Source of the DNA: Akkermansia muciniphila | Lineage (GTDB): Bacteria; Verrucomicrobiota; Verrucomicrobiia; Limisphaerales; UBA9464 | Assembly: GCA_945898055.1 (NCBI GenBank) | Contig: CAMDGV010000025.1 | Coordinates: 1-57,676 of the forward strand | Reading direction: 5' to 3' | Length of the DNA: 57,676 nt | In this document: positions 46,892-55,761 of the stretch, in pieces | How the letters are laid out: each line of letters opens with the position of its first letter | Position numbering within the stretch: position 1 is the first letter of the stretch | Translations under genes and position numbers: made by a program | The notes under the pieces: model-generated | Seen by the model: the letters and a program-made list of their open reading frames with translations, nothing else | What the model was told of the DNA's origin: nothing | Database searches by the model: none

Positions 46892-48022
46892 TTAGAAAAG
46901 TCTCTCCCCTCCTGTATACTTTTTTACGGCATCGAGGTCGAGTGTGAGGCCGAGTCCGGGCGTGTTTGGAATTGCGAGCATGCCGTCGGCATCGAGGTGC
47001 CACCCGCCGGCAGTGATCTCGTCGATGAAGGGAGAACCAGTGAGATACTCGACGAGGTCGGTGCCGGGGAACGCGGAGGCCAGGTGCAGATCAGCGGCGA
47101 GACCGACGGCGGTGTTCCATCCGTGCGGGATGAAACGGACACCGTGCTCCTGCGCCATCCATGCGATGCGGCGCTCCTCGCTGATGCCGCCGACTTTCGT
47201 CACATCCGGTTGCACTATATCCAATGCACGCGCTTCCAGCCACGGCTGAAATGCCTGCCGTTGGGTGAGCACCTCGCCGCCCGCGATGGGTACGGGCGAA
47301 TGTTCGCGCAGTTTGACGTGATCTTCCAACGCGTTGGGAACGAGCGCCTCTTCGAACCAATACACATTGTAATCGGCCAGCATCCGCGCGGTATTGATCG
47401 CCCACTTGTAGCCGTTGGGCCAGAAGGCGTCGCTCCCGCCTGCATCGACCATTAGTTTATTATCTGGTCCAATCGCTTCGCGCGCGGCTTTCACGATCGC
47501 CTCGTCGGTCGTTGCGTTGCGGCGCCCGAACGGACCCCAGCCTATTTTGAAGGCACGGAATCCCAGCGCCCGAACGGCCAGCAAGTGATCGTAGAGCTTC
47601 GCTGGTTCATCCATGAGTAACGACGCGTAAGGCTGCACCCTCTCGCGATAACGTCCGCCGAGCAAGCGTCCGACAGGTTGCCCCGTGGCTTGTCCGAGCA
47701 AATCCCAAAGCGCGATATCCACTCCGCTAATTGCATGTGTGATGGAGCCACCGCGACCGAGCCAGAACGAATTCTGGTGCAACTTCTCACTGACACGCTC
47801 CGGTTCCAGTGCGTTCTCGCCCCGATAGAGTGGTTCCAGCACAGCGAGCGCGGCGCGCACGAGTGCGTCGTTGGTAAACACACTGCCGAGGCCGATCGCA
47901 CCTTCGTCGGTGTGGACGGCAATAAGTGTGTGAACGCAGTCGTCGGGACGTAGCTCATTGCTCCAACCGCCTTCTGGGGTGGCGCCGCGCAGGCCAGCAC
48001 AGCGAATTTCACGAATCTTCAT
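46892..48022 (-). CDS. Enolase-superfamily enzyme (mandelate racemase group)
   Basis: This 376-aa protein starts at MKIREIRCAG. Capping-domain and barrel markers include SGVDIALWDLLGQATGQPV, the catalytic Lys in FKIGWGPFG, metal ligands in MVDAGGSDAF, YWFEEAL and IAGGEVLT, and the acid/base His in FIPHGWNTAVG. The sequence belongs to the mandelate-racemase-like sugar-acid dehydratases or racemases. It differs in catalytic layout from the protein at 7815-9020 (Lys/His rather than ExH), so the two act on different acids. The ATG at 48022 overlaps the M81 gene by 14 bp; the longer frame from 48172 reads through that gene and is rejected. Confidence 0.85.
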   Translation of the reverse strand: MKIREIRCAGLRGATPEGGWSNELRPDDCVHTLIAVHTDEGAIGLGSVFTNDALVRAALAVLEPLYRGENALEPERVSEKLHQNSFWLGRGGSITHAISGVDIALWDLLGQATGQPVGRLLGGRYRERVQPYASLLMDEPAKLYDHLLAVRALGFRAFKIGWGPFGRRNATTDEAIVKAAREAIGPDNKLMVDAGGSDAFWPNGYKWAINTARMLADYNVYWFEEALVPNALEDHVKLREHSPVPIAGGEVLTQRQAFQPWLEARALDIVQPDVTKVGGISEERRIAWMAQEHGVRFIPHGWNTAVGLAADLHLASAFPGTDLVEYLTGSPFIDEITAGGWHLDADGMLAIPNTPGLGLTLDLDAVKKYTGGERLF

Positions 48023-49544
48023 GGGGATGTTCTTGATGGGGTTTATGCCGATGACGGATAAATAATTTTGCCTGCGGGGTAAATTCCACGTTTTCGTCGA
48101 GCGGGAAGATCGGACGTTGGCAACGGGTGTGACCGAGGCTGTGGAGGTTTGCACTCGTGGAACCGGGCGCATCCACGTCGATATAGCGGGCAGCCCAGTC
48201 CCTAAACATCTGCGACTCGCAGTGTGGCGACTTTACCACGACTGCGCCGAAGTGTCGGGGGTCGCAGCCATGCGCAAGGAAAAGTGCACGATCGTAGAGG
48301 CTTACCGCGCGGCTTGTGACGATGAGCGTGAAGTTGCCGAATTGGATCACCGCCGTCCGTCCGGCTTGCCAGAGTTCGCGTGTCGTCTCGCTGTGGAAGC
48401 AACCGTCGGAAAGCATTCGCACGCGGCCTTCGACTGGCAGTGGAGTGAAGCGAGCATGATCGAGCGCGCCGCCAATGTTCGTTTTGACCGAATTGCCAAT
48501 GCCAGCCGCAAATGCTGCCGAGACGGCGTAGGGATCGACGATCGGAATCAGCGCAGTGCCTTCGTATCCGGCTTCGAGCAGCGCGCACAGGATCGCGTTG
48601 CTGTCCCCAGATGCGCCGGAGCTTGTTGCGTCCGCCGCATCCACGAGCACCACGGTGCCGGCATCGTTCGCCTTCGTGATGCGTGCCGCGTCCGGGAGCT
48701 TGGTGAGCGTCACTTGCATTTTCTGGTGATGCTCCCAGAAAAGGTTGGCGAGGTGCAGGGCTTCGCGCTCGGCACGGGCGGGGTCGTTGTCCGTCACCAC
48801 AAAACTGTTCGAGGCGAGCGCTGGAACGTCAGTGAACGGGTTGCCCCACATCATCGCTGCCGAAAGGCCGCCGGGACTTCTCTCGATGGCCATTGCCGCA
48901 TTCACCGCGTGGCGAATCAAACCGGTCTCAGTAATGAGTTCGTCGCCGCGCACCAATGCCGGCACGGTCACCTTGGCCGTCACTGGTCGAACCTCGCCCG
49001 CCACGATGCGTAGCAACAGTTTTGCTGCTCGCTCGCCCGTGCCAAAAAAATCCACGTGCGGATACGTGTGAAAGGCCACAACTGCGTCGCAGTGCTGAAG
49101 CATCCGATCTGTGAGAATGCCGTGCAGGTCGAGAGAGACTACGATCGGCACATGCTCGCCAAGAATCCTCCGCGTCTCCCCGAGCAGCCAGCCCTCGGGG
49201 TCTGCCTCGCTCTCCGTTGCCATCGCGCCGTGCAGAGAAAAGTAAACACCATCCACCGGCGGCGCGGCCTTAATGCTCGCCAGTATTTCGCCAGCGATCC
49301 GCTCAAATGCCGTGTTCGACAGCGTCCCACCTGAAGTAATGAAGTGAGCACTGCACGTCGGCACCAACTGCACGTCAGCGCGCGAATCGAAGACACTGAG
49401 CGCACCGCCAATTTCGCTGCTCACCCTGCGGTGATAGCTGAGTATGTCCGCGCCTCGCCGAAGGGTGAAATCCCCATAGCCGCTCAGGACCGGATTGAAC
49501 GTGGAGACTTCTTGTTTGCATTCAGCGATGAGGATTCTCTTCAT
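48009..49544 (-). CDS. M81-family metallopeptidase/amidohydrolase (MlrC-like)
   Basis: This 511-aa protein starts at MKRILIAECKQEVSTFNP. It has the DUF1485 N-terminal domain with zinc ligands in VVSLDLHG and VAFHTYPHVD, and FSLHGAMATESEADPEG. The MlrC C-terminal domain has LVDAADATSSGASGDS near residue 305. The family is named for microcystin degradation gene mlrC, which cleaves linear peptide products, but most members occur in unrelated catabolic clusters. Its ATG overlaps the stop of the double hydrolase gene by 4 bp. Here it may cleave an amide or an unusual peptide bond in the imported compound. Confidence 0.87.
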   Translation of the reverse strand: MKRILIAECKQEVSTFNPVLSGYGDFTLRRGADILSYHRRVSSEIGGALSVFDSRADVQLVPTCSAHFITSGGTLSNTAFERIAGEILASIKAAPPVDGVYFSLHGAMATESEADPEGWLLGETRRILGEHVPIVVSLDLHGILTDRMLQHCDAVVAFHTYPHVDFFGTGERAAKLLLRIVAGEVRPVTAKVTVPALVRGDELITETGLIRHAVNAAMAIERSPGGLSAAMMWGNPFTDVPALASNSFVVTDNDPARAEREALHLANLFWEHHQKMQVTLTKLPDAARITKANDAGTVVLVDAADATSSGASGDSNAILCALLEAGYEGTALIPIVDPYAVSAAFAAGIGNSVKTNIGGALDHARFTPLPVEGRVRMLSDGCFHSETTRELWQAGRTAVIQFGNFTLIVTSRAVSLYDRALFLAHGCDPRHFGAVVVKSPHCESQMFRDWAARYIDVDAPGSTSANLHSLGHTRCQRPIFPLDENVEFTPQAKLFIRHRHKPHQEHPHEDS

Positions 49545-52270
49545 GGCATCGCCTTCCATTGCTCGTCGAAAAAGCCCGCGCGCACGACTTCCTCGGGAAA
49601 CGTCGGGGAGGTCGGTTGCCACGCCTCTCCGCCAAGTTGGACCTTCATCACCGCCCAATCGCCGAGTCGTGGGAAGAGCAGGTAATTAAAAGTGGCGAAT
49701 TCTTTCTCGTGGAAAGTGTGACCGCTGTTGATCACTAGGTAATGCGCGCCGGCCCCCTGCAGTGGACTCGCGCAGATGAAGACTGGAGCGTGATTTTTGG
49801 AGGAAACCGCTTCGCCGACGAGCCTCACCTCAGTGCGCGTCCATTTGACGGGCAGGTAGGGCAGAGTCCTACGAATCCATTTGTTGCTTCCGGGATCTCC
49901 GAATAAAATGAGGTTTTTCGTGTGCACGTCTTCCTCGGTGACATCCTTGTCGTCCTTTACCGGCAGATTGCCGCGCAGGTAGCGTGCCCATTCATAGGCG
50001 AAGCGGCGAAGGTTCGCATCGGCCCATGCGCCGACGACGGGATTCCATGGTTTACCGGTGCCGCGCACGCAGAGAAACGGCGCGCTGAACGCATCGTCGA
50101 TCGGGCCTTGCAAGCCGGGGCGTTTTCCCGTTGGCACGTTATTGCTGTGGGCGCCGAGGCATCGCCATTGGTCGCCCTGTTTTGCGAGAACGAGTGAGGA
50201 CGTCTGCGCCGGCAGCGTGATATTCACGCCATCAATGCGCAGCTTCGCCCCTCGGTTTTGGAGCATCGGTGGATGAATCGTGAACTGGGTGATGTTCTTT
50301 GGATCCGTGATTTCGACGGTGCCATCATCGTCGACTTTCGCGGAGATTTCCGCGCGCTCATAGTGCTTGGCGAGCGCGAGCAGTTCGAGCCAGTGGCAGC
50401 GGTTGTATTTCAGCGTCCACGTCACGAAGTGCAGTGAGCGCGCCGCATGATCGATTCCCGCCGTGGCAAACTCACCTATTCGGCGCATCTGCTCGGCCTG
50501 TGTTAGCGGATCAATCACGTGAGCAGTACCAGGTGAGATGAGGTTCACTAATTGTAGTCCTTCCTTTGCGAAAGCTTGGCCCATATGGACGTGCGATTCA
50601 AAAAAAACGTCCTTGTCGCCGATCGCTGCGATGGTGGGCACGACGCTCGCGTTCGCCGCGTAGTCCACAGAGTCGAGCAGGTGCAGTCCGAGTTCCTGAT
50701 GCGGCGGAAGCGGGCCGACTTTAATGAATCCCGGAACCGGCGTTTCAGAGAAACGGTGCGTATCCACATATCCGCAGTATGGCCCGATGGCGACGAAGCG
50801 GTCTGGGTGCTTGAGGCCGAGATGCCACGTTCCGGAGGCGCCCATGGACATTCCACGCAGGACGATCCGGTCGCGATCAATTCTGTAGTTCCTACAAACG
50901 GCTTCGATAGCCTCGAAGACATCCGTCTCGCCTGCCCAGCGGTAGCAGTTCTCCACCCGACCAAGAGGATGCAATTCGATGAAATTATTTTTTGGTGCGG
51001 TTATCGCCGCATCATCTCCCTCGGCGAAGCGCGCGCCGAAGCGCACTTCACTCAGCCCTACCGGTTTCGAACTCCCGTGCAGGACAACATCGAGGCGCAT
51101 CGTTTTCGTGCCATCGTAACCGGCAGGAACGATCACTCCATACGGCTGCGTTGAGCCATCCACCGCTGAGACGAAGCCGCGCAGCACACTGCCCTTCCTC
51201 GCGCTCCACGGCGCTTGGTTGGCGAGCAGCGCGTCGGCGCGTTGTAAGCCCCTCGCGCTCGCCTTCTTCATCATCGCTACATCGTTTGGAGCAAGATTTG
51301 TTTCGTAACGCAGTGCCCATTCGACACTCTTATGGAACACCTCGGCATCGGCGAGCAGATCCGGCGCGGATGCCTTCAGTGCTTTGATCCGGTGCGCGAG
51401 TTGTTCTTGTCGGGTTTCGATGTCCCTCCGGTCATTCTCCGGGAGAGTTGCAAGTACAGGCCCTGATCCGCTTGCCACTGCCGCGCCAGCCTCACGCAGC
51501 ATGAACTCCATCGCAGCGCAGGTATCGTCGTAGTTCGTCGAGTGAACGCCGACTTCACGATGGATGCTGAGCACCTTACGGTCAGCCTTCTTGAGTTCTC
51601 CGACCAATCGCAGCACGCTTTGCGGTGGCACGACGACGTCATTGCCGCCGGTCGTGAACGCGACCGGCATCGTGAAGCGCCAAGGCCACAACTCGGCGCT
51701 GCGCTTCTTGTATTCATTCGGTACGTCCGATTTACCGCCACCAAAAGCCGCATTGATCGCCTCCTGAAATCCATTGTATTCGAGCAAGTTTGCGGTTCCG
51801 TTAAGGCTGCAAACGCCGGCGACTAAATCAGGATGTAGCGCGGTGAAGGTCAGAGCTGCCGTTGCGCCCATGGAGGCTCCTGCGACAAAGACGCGCCCGA
51901 CCTTATGGCGCTGCTTTAACTCCGCGATTATCTGCACCACATCCGCCTCGGCCAACGGTCCCATCCACGACGTCTTGGCCCGATAGTCGGGTGACACGAC
52001 GATCAATCTGAACCTCGTTGCCACGTCGCGCACTCCGCGACATTCGTCACGCGAATCATTGATAAACTGCCAGCGATCAGCACCGTGGCCGTGAAAAACG
52101 AGCACTAAATCGTGGGCTTTAGCTGGATCAAAGCCGGGTGGAAGTAGCTCGATGTAGCGTTGATGAGAGCCGTCGGTACCGGCTTTAAATGCCCTATCTG
52201 CCGGTTCCGAACCGACTGCGCAAAAAGCAGTAAAAGCAAGGAAGGCAAGGATAGCGTGCACGATTTTCAT
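49541..52270 (-). CDS. Secreted fusion of two alpha/beta hydrolases
   Basis: This 909-aa exported protein (MKIVHAILAFLAFTAFCAVG) has two esterase-like domains. The first, about residues 35-265, has VFHGHGADRW (oxyanion) and the nucleophile elbow GASMGA near 130. The second, about 385-640, has VLHGSSKP and GMSMGASGTW near 500, with a late His in SPGTAHVID. A linker helix region (about 280-350) joins them, and a beta-rich tail follows (VKDDKDVTEEDVHTKNLILFGDPGSN). Single-domain versions are known as polyhydroxybutyrate-depolymerase- or prolyl-oligopeptidase-like esterases; two complete catalytic units in one chain is unusual. It directly abuts the MFS gene (TGA then ATG) and overlaps the M81 gene by 4 bp. 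Confidence 0.82.
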   Translation of the reverse strand: MKIVHAILAFLAFTAFCAVGSEPADRAFKAGTDGSHQRYIELLPPGFDPAKAHDLVLVFHGHGADRWQFINDSRDECRGVRDVATRFRLIVVSPDYRAKTSWMGPLAEADVVQIIAELKQRHKVGRVFVAGASMGATAALTFTALHPDLVAGVCSLNGTANLLEYNGFQEAINAAFGGGKSDVPNEYKKRSAELWPWRFTMPVAFTTGGNDVVVPPQSVLRLVGELKKADRKVLSIHREVGVHSTNYDDTCAAMEFMLREAGAAVASGSGPVLATLPENDRRDIETRQEQLAHRIKALKASAPDLLADAEVFHKSVEWALRYETNLAPNDVAMMKKASARGLQRADALLANQAPWSARKGSVLRGFVSAVDGSTQPYGVIVPAGYDGTKTMRLDVVLHGSSKPVGLSEVRFGARFAEGDDAAITAPKNNFIELHPLGRVENCYRWAGETDVFEAIEAVCRNYRIDRDRIVLRGMSMGASGTWHLGLKHPDRFVAIGPYCGYVDTHRFSETPVPGFIKVGPLPPHQELGLHLLDSVDYAANASVVPTIAAIGDKDVFFESHVHMGQAFAKEGLQLVNLISPGTAHVIDPLTQAEQMRRIGEFATAGIDHAARSLHFVTWTLKYNRCHWLELLALAKHYERAEISAKVDDDGTVEITDPKNITQFTIHPPMLQNRGAKLRIDGVNITLPAQTSSLVLAKQGDQWRCLGAHSNNVPTGKRPGLQGPIDDAFSAPFLCVRGTGKPWNPVVGAWADANLRRFAYEWARYLRGNLPVKDDKDVTEEDVHTKNLILFGDPGSNKWIRRTLPYLPVKWTRTEVRLVGEAVSSKNHAPVFICASPLQGAGAHYLVINSGHTFHEKEFATFNYLLFPRLGDWAVMKVQLGGEAWQPTSPTFPEEVVRAGFFDEQWKAMP

Positions 52271-53509
52271 TCAATGATCGGTGAGGCAATCGGATGGAAA
52301 GGATCGCCTGATACCAATGACCAGTGCTACCCCGGCGATGACATAGGCGACTGCGGTCAGCGTGAGAAGACGATCAATGCCGAGCGAGAGTTTCCATAGT
52401 CCGCCAAACAACGTCGCGAAGCCGGACATGATTGCCCCGCAAAAATTGAGCAATCCGACGGCGGAGGCTCGAGTGTCGATTGGCACAATCTCGAAAGCTG
52501 CAGGGAAAATGTTTCCCATAAAAAGTCCGCTGAAAAGCCCGAAGGCCGCGGCGGCGATGCGAGTGTTCCCGAGTGCATTGCAATTACCGAGCGCGTGCAG
52601 GCATGGCGCGCAGAGAAGTAGGCTCGCGACCATCAGCCAGAGCCGCGCGGCTTTGGTGCGGCGATACATTTTGTCTGCGAAGATACCGCCACCGATCAAG
52701 CCAACCGCGGTGGTTCCTTGCAGGAAGACCGTTGCATTGAAGGCGGCGTCGGATTGATTGAGAGTGAATTTGTCGTGCAGGAATGTCGGCAGCCATCCGT
52801 AGAGCAGCCACAGTCCGAAGACGAACACAGGGAATACGATGCAGAGCAGCAGAAACGTGCGGACTTTGACGAGTACCACGAGTGCAAGCGTCGCGCCCGC
52901 TTTCGCTGGGCCTCTTGGTCCTTCTTCGTTTACGCATCGGAGGAAGAGGGCGTACGGCAGCGCGTAGAGCAGTCCTATCGCACCAAGAGCGAAAAACGCC
53001 ACCTTCCACTGGCCGCGATCCGCCATCCATCCGCCAAACCAACTCCCCGCGACGGTGCCTGCGATTTGCGCCGTGGTAAGGGCGGCGATCGCACGTGAAC
53101 GACGCCCGGGCGGTTGTGCATTCGCGGTGAGGGCGATTGCATTGGGCATATAAAGTGACTCAGAGATGCCCATTGCTCCACGCAGTGTGAGCAACATTAG
53201 CGCGGAGGTCGCAAAGCCGGTTGCCACGGTAATGATGCTCCAAACGATGAGACTCAGAACCACAAGGAGGCGCTTGGAGAAGCGATCTCCGAGCTGCCCG
53301 GCGATGGGGCAACCAAACGCATAGACCCAGAGAAACGTCGCGCCGATCAGGCCGAGTTGTTTGTCGTCCATTCCGAGGTCGGACCTCAACGCAGGAAACA
53401 TTGCGAACACCGCCTGGCGGTCGGCGTAGTTCAGAAAGTATGCGACCCACATCGACGCCACGAGCAGCGCGGTCCGGCGGTTGTCGTGCGATGACCGAGA
53501 AGGGGTCAT
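52271..53509 (-). CDS. MFS transporter (ACS/sugar-acid type)
   Basis: This is a 12-helix major facilitator, 412 aa from MTPSRSSHDNRRT. Helix 1-2 region SMWVAYFLNYADRQAVFAMFP and QLGDRFSKRLLVVLS are typical of the anion:cation symporter and related families; GIFADKMYRRTKAARLW marks the central loop repeat. It overlaps the deacylase gene by 4 bp and abuts the double-hydrolase gene, so all three are translated together. It should import an organic acid or sugar acid through the inner membrane. A longer frame from 53560 adds 17 basic residues and is unlikely. Confidence 0.88.
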   Translation of the reverse strand: MTPSRSSHDNRRTALLVASMWVAYFLNYADRQAVFAMFPALRSDLGMDDKQLGLIGATFLWVYAFGCPIAGQLGDRFSKRLLVVLSLIVWSIITVATGFATSALMLLTLRGAMGISESLYMPNAIALTANAQPPGRRSRAIAALTTAQIAGTVAGSWFGGWMADRGQWKVAFFALGAIGLLYALPYALFLRCVNEEGPRGPAKAGATLALVVLVKVRTFLLLCIVFPVFVFGLWLLYGWLPTFLHDKFTLNQSDAAFNATVFLQGTTAVGLIGGGIFADKMYRRTKAARLWLMVASLLLCAPCLHALGNCNALGNTRIAAAAFGLFSGLFMGNIFPAAFEIVPIDTRASAVGLLNFCGAIMSGFATLFGGLWKLSLGIDRLLTLTAVAYVIAGVALVIGIRRSFPSDCLTDH

Positions 53510-54525
53510 GCCTCCAGCACTTCCTTTGCGCTCACGCGTCGGGCAATGACGGCGACGCAATCACCCTGTTGAGTGAGGCATGGCGCGCGCATCGTAACGA
53601 GATAGCCGGTGCTTTGAGCGACGATCAATTCCGGTTCGCGGTCGGGACGTTCAAGGTGATGAATGAAGCCGACTGTCTGGCCTCGTTTCACCTTTGCGCC
53701 GAGTTCGAGGGTGATTTCAAAAATGCCAGACTCTGGAGCGAGCAAGTAGTCCTCGCGATTCAGCGCCTGGGTGAGAATTGCCGGGGGTTTTCCGAGACTG
53801 GCCCGTGTCTTCGCGCGACCTTTCAAGATGCCGACATGGATTAGCACGTTGCGCAGGCCACTTTGGGTGAGTCGATGTACGTCGGCGGGAATGCACTCGC
53901 CGCCGCCCAATTCCGTAGTAACGACGAGTTTGCCCTGATTTTCTGCCTCGACCGGCAGCAACCCTTTTCCAGCGATGTCAGCGTAGAGGAAAGCGAAGTC
54001 TGAATTCCACGCGAGCATAGCGGCGAACATCCGCGCGCGCTGATCGCGATCCGCGACGAGGTGCATATGGGCGCACGGCACGAACTCCATGCTGCGTCCG
54101 CCCGAGTGCATGTCGATGACCACGTCACTGAGTGGAAATAGAACTGTCGTAAGAAAGTGCGCGACTTGACTCGTGACGGGACCCTCGGGCTCGCCTGGAA
54201 ACGCGCGGTTCATATTAATGCCGTCGAGGGGTGAGAGGCGCGTGGCCGCGCGCGCTGCGGGAAAGTTCAGCGACGGAATGAGGATAATCCGGCCCGTCAC
54301 CATCTCCGGCGTCAACTCTCTCGCAAGTTTCATTGCAGCAATCTGCCCTTGGTATTCGTCGCCATGATTTCCGCCGAGCACGAGAACCGTCGGTCCCTTG
54401 CCGTGGGCGATGGACGTGATCGGAATCATCACATTTGCCCATCCACCGAGGTTGTGAGAGTAGGGAACCTGGAGAAAGCCCTGTTGCTTGCCGGGTTTGT
54501 TGAAGTCGAGCGAATTGATGACCAT
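53506..54525 (-). CDS. Aspartoacylase/succinylglutamate desuccinylase-family deacylase
   Basis: This 339-aa zinc enzyme of the AstE/AspA (M14-like) family has ligands in GGNHGDEYQ (His and Glu) near residue 55, NMNRAFPGEPEG, and the third ligand in VIDMHSGG near 145. A catalytic Glu in VVTTELGGGE and a C-terminal beta domain (LAPESGIFEITLELGAKV) follow. Members such as DoeB remove N-acyl groups. It is the first gene of the seven-gene operon and overlaps the MFS gene by 4 bp. The likely job is hydrolysis of an N-acyl or related amide bond in the imported compound. No signal peptide is seen. Confidence 0.87.
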   Translation of the reverse strand: MVINSLDFNKPGKQQGFLQVPYSHNLGGWANVMIPITSIAHGKGPTVLVLGGNHGDEYQGQIAAMKLARELTPEMVTGRIILIPSLNFPAARAATRLSPLDGINMNRAFPGEPEGPVTSQVAHFLTTVLFPLSDVVIDMHSGGRSMEFVPCAHMHLVADRDQRARMFAAMLAWNSDFAFLYADIAGKGLLPVEAENQGKLVVTTELGGGECIPADVHRLTQSGLRNVLIHVGILKGRAKTRASLGKPPAILTQALNREDYLLAPESGIFEITLELGAKVKRGQTVGFIHHLERPDREPELIVAQSTGYLVTMRAPCLTQQGDCVAVIARRVSAKEVLEA

Positions 54526-54538
54526 AAGAAGTTTCGGG

Positions 54539-54718
54539 TTAAGTCAGGCCACGCGATGCTTCCTCACTTCTTCGTCGTTCCAATCGAACCCGAGGTCTGG
54601 TCTGGCCTGTCGCAATAACTACAAGCAACTCAATCTGGGTAAATGCTCGCCATAAGAACGATTGCTCTCTGCCGGTACAAAGGCGAGGAACCCTGTTGGT
54701 TGAGAGACTCTTCATAAA
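54539..54718 (-). pseudogene. Truncated pseudopilin start
   Basis: The frame MKSLSTNRVPRLCTGREQSF followed by [18 protein letters not shown] begins like a Verrucomicrobia prepilin ([18 protein letters not shown]). The hydrophobic helix breaks off after VVIA and continues as unrelated GQTRPRVRLERRR before the stop. Only about 36 residues of pilin remain, so the gene was cut when the downstream operon sequence was joined to it. It lies 14 bp upstream of the deacylase gene and could have given that operon its promoter. Confidence 0.65.
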
Positions 54719-55022
54719 CTGATAAAGATCATAGAAAGTATCGGCATCGGGAGATCGGGAACAAGGTAGGCATCTCTCCATGAAAACGCATCCTAATTTT
54801 CCATCGTCGCAAACCGTCGACTCGGAACCACCGTTGCCAAACCTCATGATAGGGGATCCTCTCCCTGAGGTTCCATCCGCTCAATTGACTCAGCCAATTT
54901 GCGGATCGGAAAATTAAACTCGCTCTCGACGTCCATGCCGGGGACCTCAGGGCGGTTCGCAGGGGGATGGGCTTTTCTGAGGTGTGAGTTTTCTAGGGTA
55001 GGGTAGGGGGGCGGAGAGAAGT
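54719..55022. other. Spacer between the operon and rnpB with no recognised gene
   Basis: About 300 bp with no coding frame that I can support. A short gggtagggtagggg run lies at 54997-55013. The promoter of the decayed pilin gene, and perhaps of the seven-gene operon, may lie here. Confidence 0.4.
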
Positions 55023-55419
55023 GTCTTGGAAGAGCTGTAAGCCGAATTCTGTCTTCCCAGCTTACGCTAGGGAGAGAGTCATTTATCTGAGCGACCGATA
55101 CCCGGAACCCGTTTCACTTTCGCAAAACCGACGCGGGCAGCGTCAGGGTCCCCTATTTGGTCTTGCTCCCGGGGAGGTTTTCCATGCCCCGCTTCTTACG
55201 TCGCGAGCGGTGGTCTCTTAAACCGCCTTTTCACCCTTACCCAAGCCTTGCGGCGCGGGCGGTATAGTCTCTGTGGCACTGTCTGTCGGTCACGGTTTTC
55301 ACCGCAGCCTCCCGTGTGTATCCTCGGCTTAACCGAGGTTACACGGCCCCGTGCCCTATTGGAGTTCGGACTTTCCTCCCGCGACTTGCGCCGCGAGCGA
55401 CCCTCCGCTCTTCCAAGAC
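55023..55419 (-). ncRNA. rnpB: RNase P RNA
   Basis: Read on the minus strand, the RNA starts gtcttggaagagc and ends gctcttccaagac, which pair over 13 bases as helix P1. Near the 5' end is gaggaaagtccgaactc, the conserved RNase P segment. Near the 3' end are ataaatgactctc and acagaattcggcttacag, the universal end segments. The length of about 397 nt suits bacterial type A RNA. It is the catalytic part of the enzyme that trims the 5' ends of tRNA precursors. Being single-copy and essential, it places this window on the chromosome. Confidence 0.95.
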
Positions 55420-55761
55420 CCCGTTAGGATGGGGGCGGAAGGGCCCGATGGCGAGTCTGTTGTTGAATTGTTTCGCTCTACGATTTTTGTGGCCGAGGGG
55501 TCGACACTCGGACGGCTTCTTATTCATCTCCGCAACAGAAAATCAAATTTTCATTCTTCAGCTTCGCCAGCTTCGGCACTTGTCGAAAACGGCCGACTAA
55601 TCCGAGCCTTGGTGGCTCATCCGCCCTCACCTTCGTAGTTCTGTTCGGCTAAGAGATCGGGGCAGCGCATCTGGGCAAAGGCGAACACCTCGCGGGTGAA
55701 CGTCTCGCGTAATAGTCGGAATTGAACCTAATAGTCTGGCTTAGAGGCCGAGTACTTGCCC
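55420..55761. other. Spacer upstream of rnpB
   Basis: About 340 bp between the oxidoreductase gene and rnpB, both on the minus strand. It should hold the rnpB promoter. No coding frame or further RNA is recognised. Confidence 0.4.

Noticed and set aside
48022-48172. N-terminal extension of the second enolase-superfamily gene
   Set aside because: The added 50 residues are translated from within the M81 gene in another frame and do not fit the family, which starts at MKIREI.
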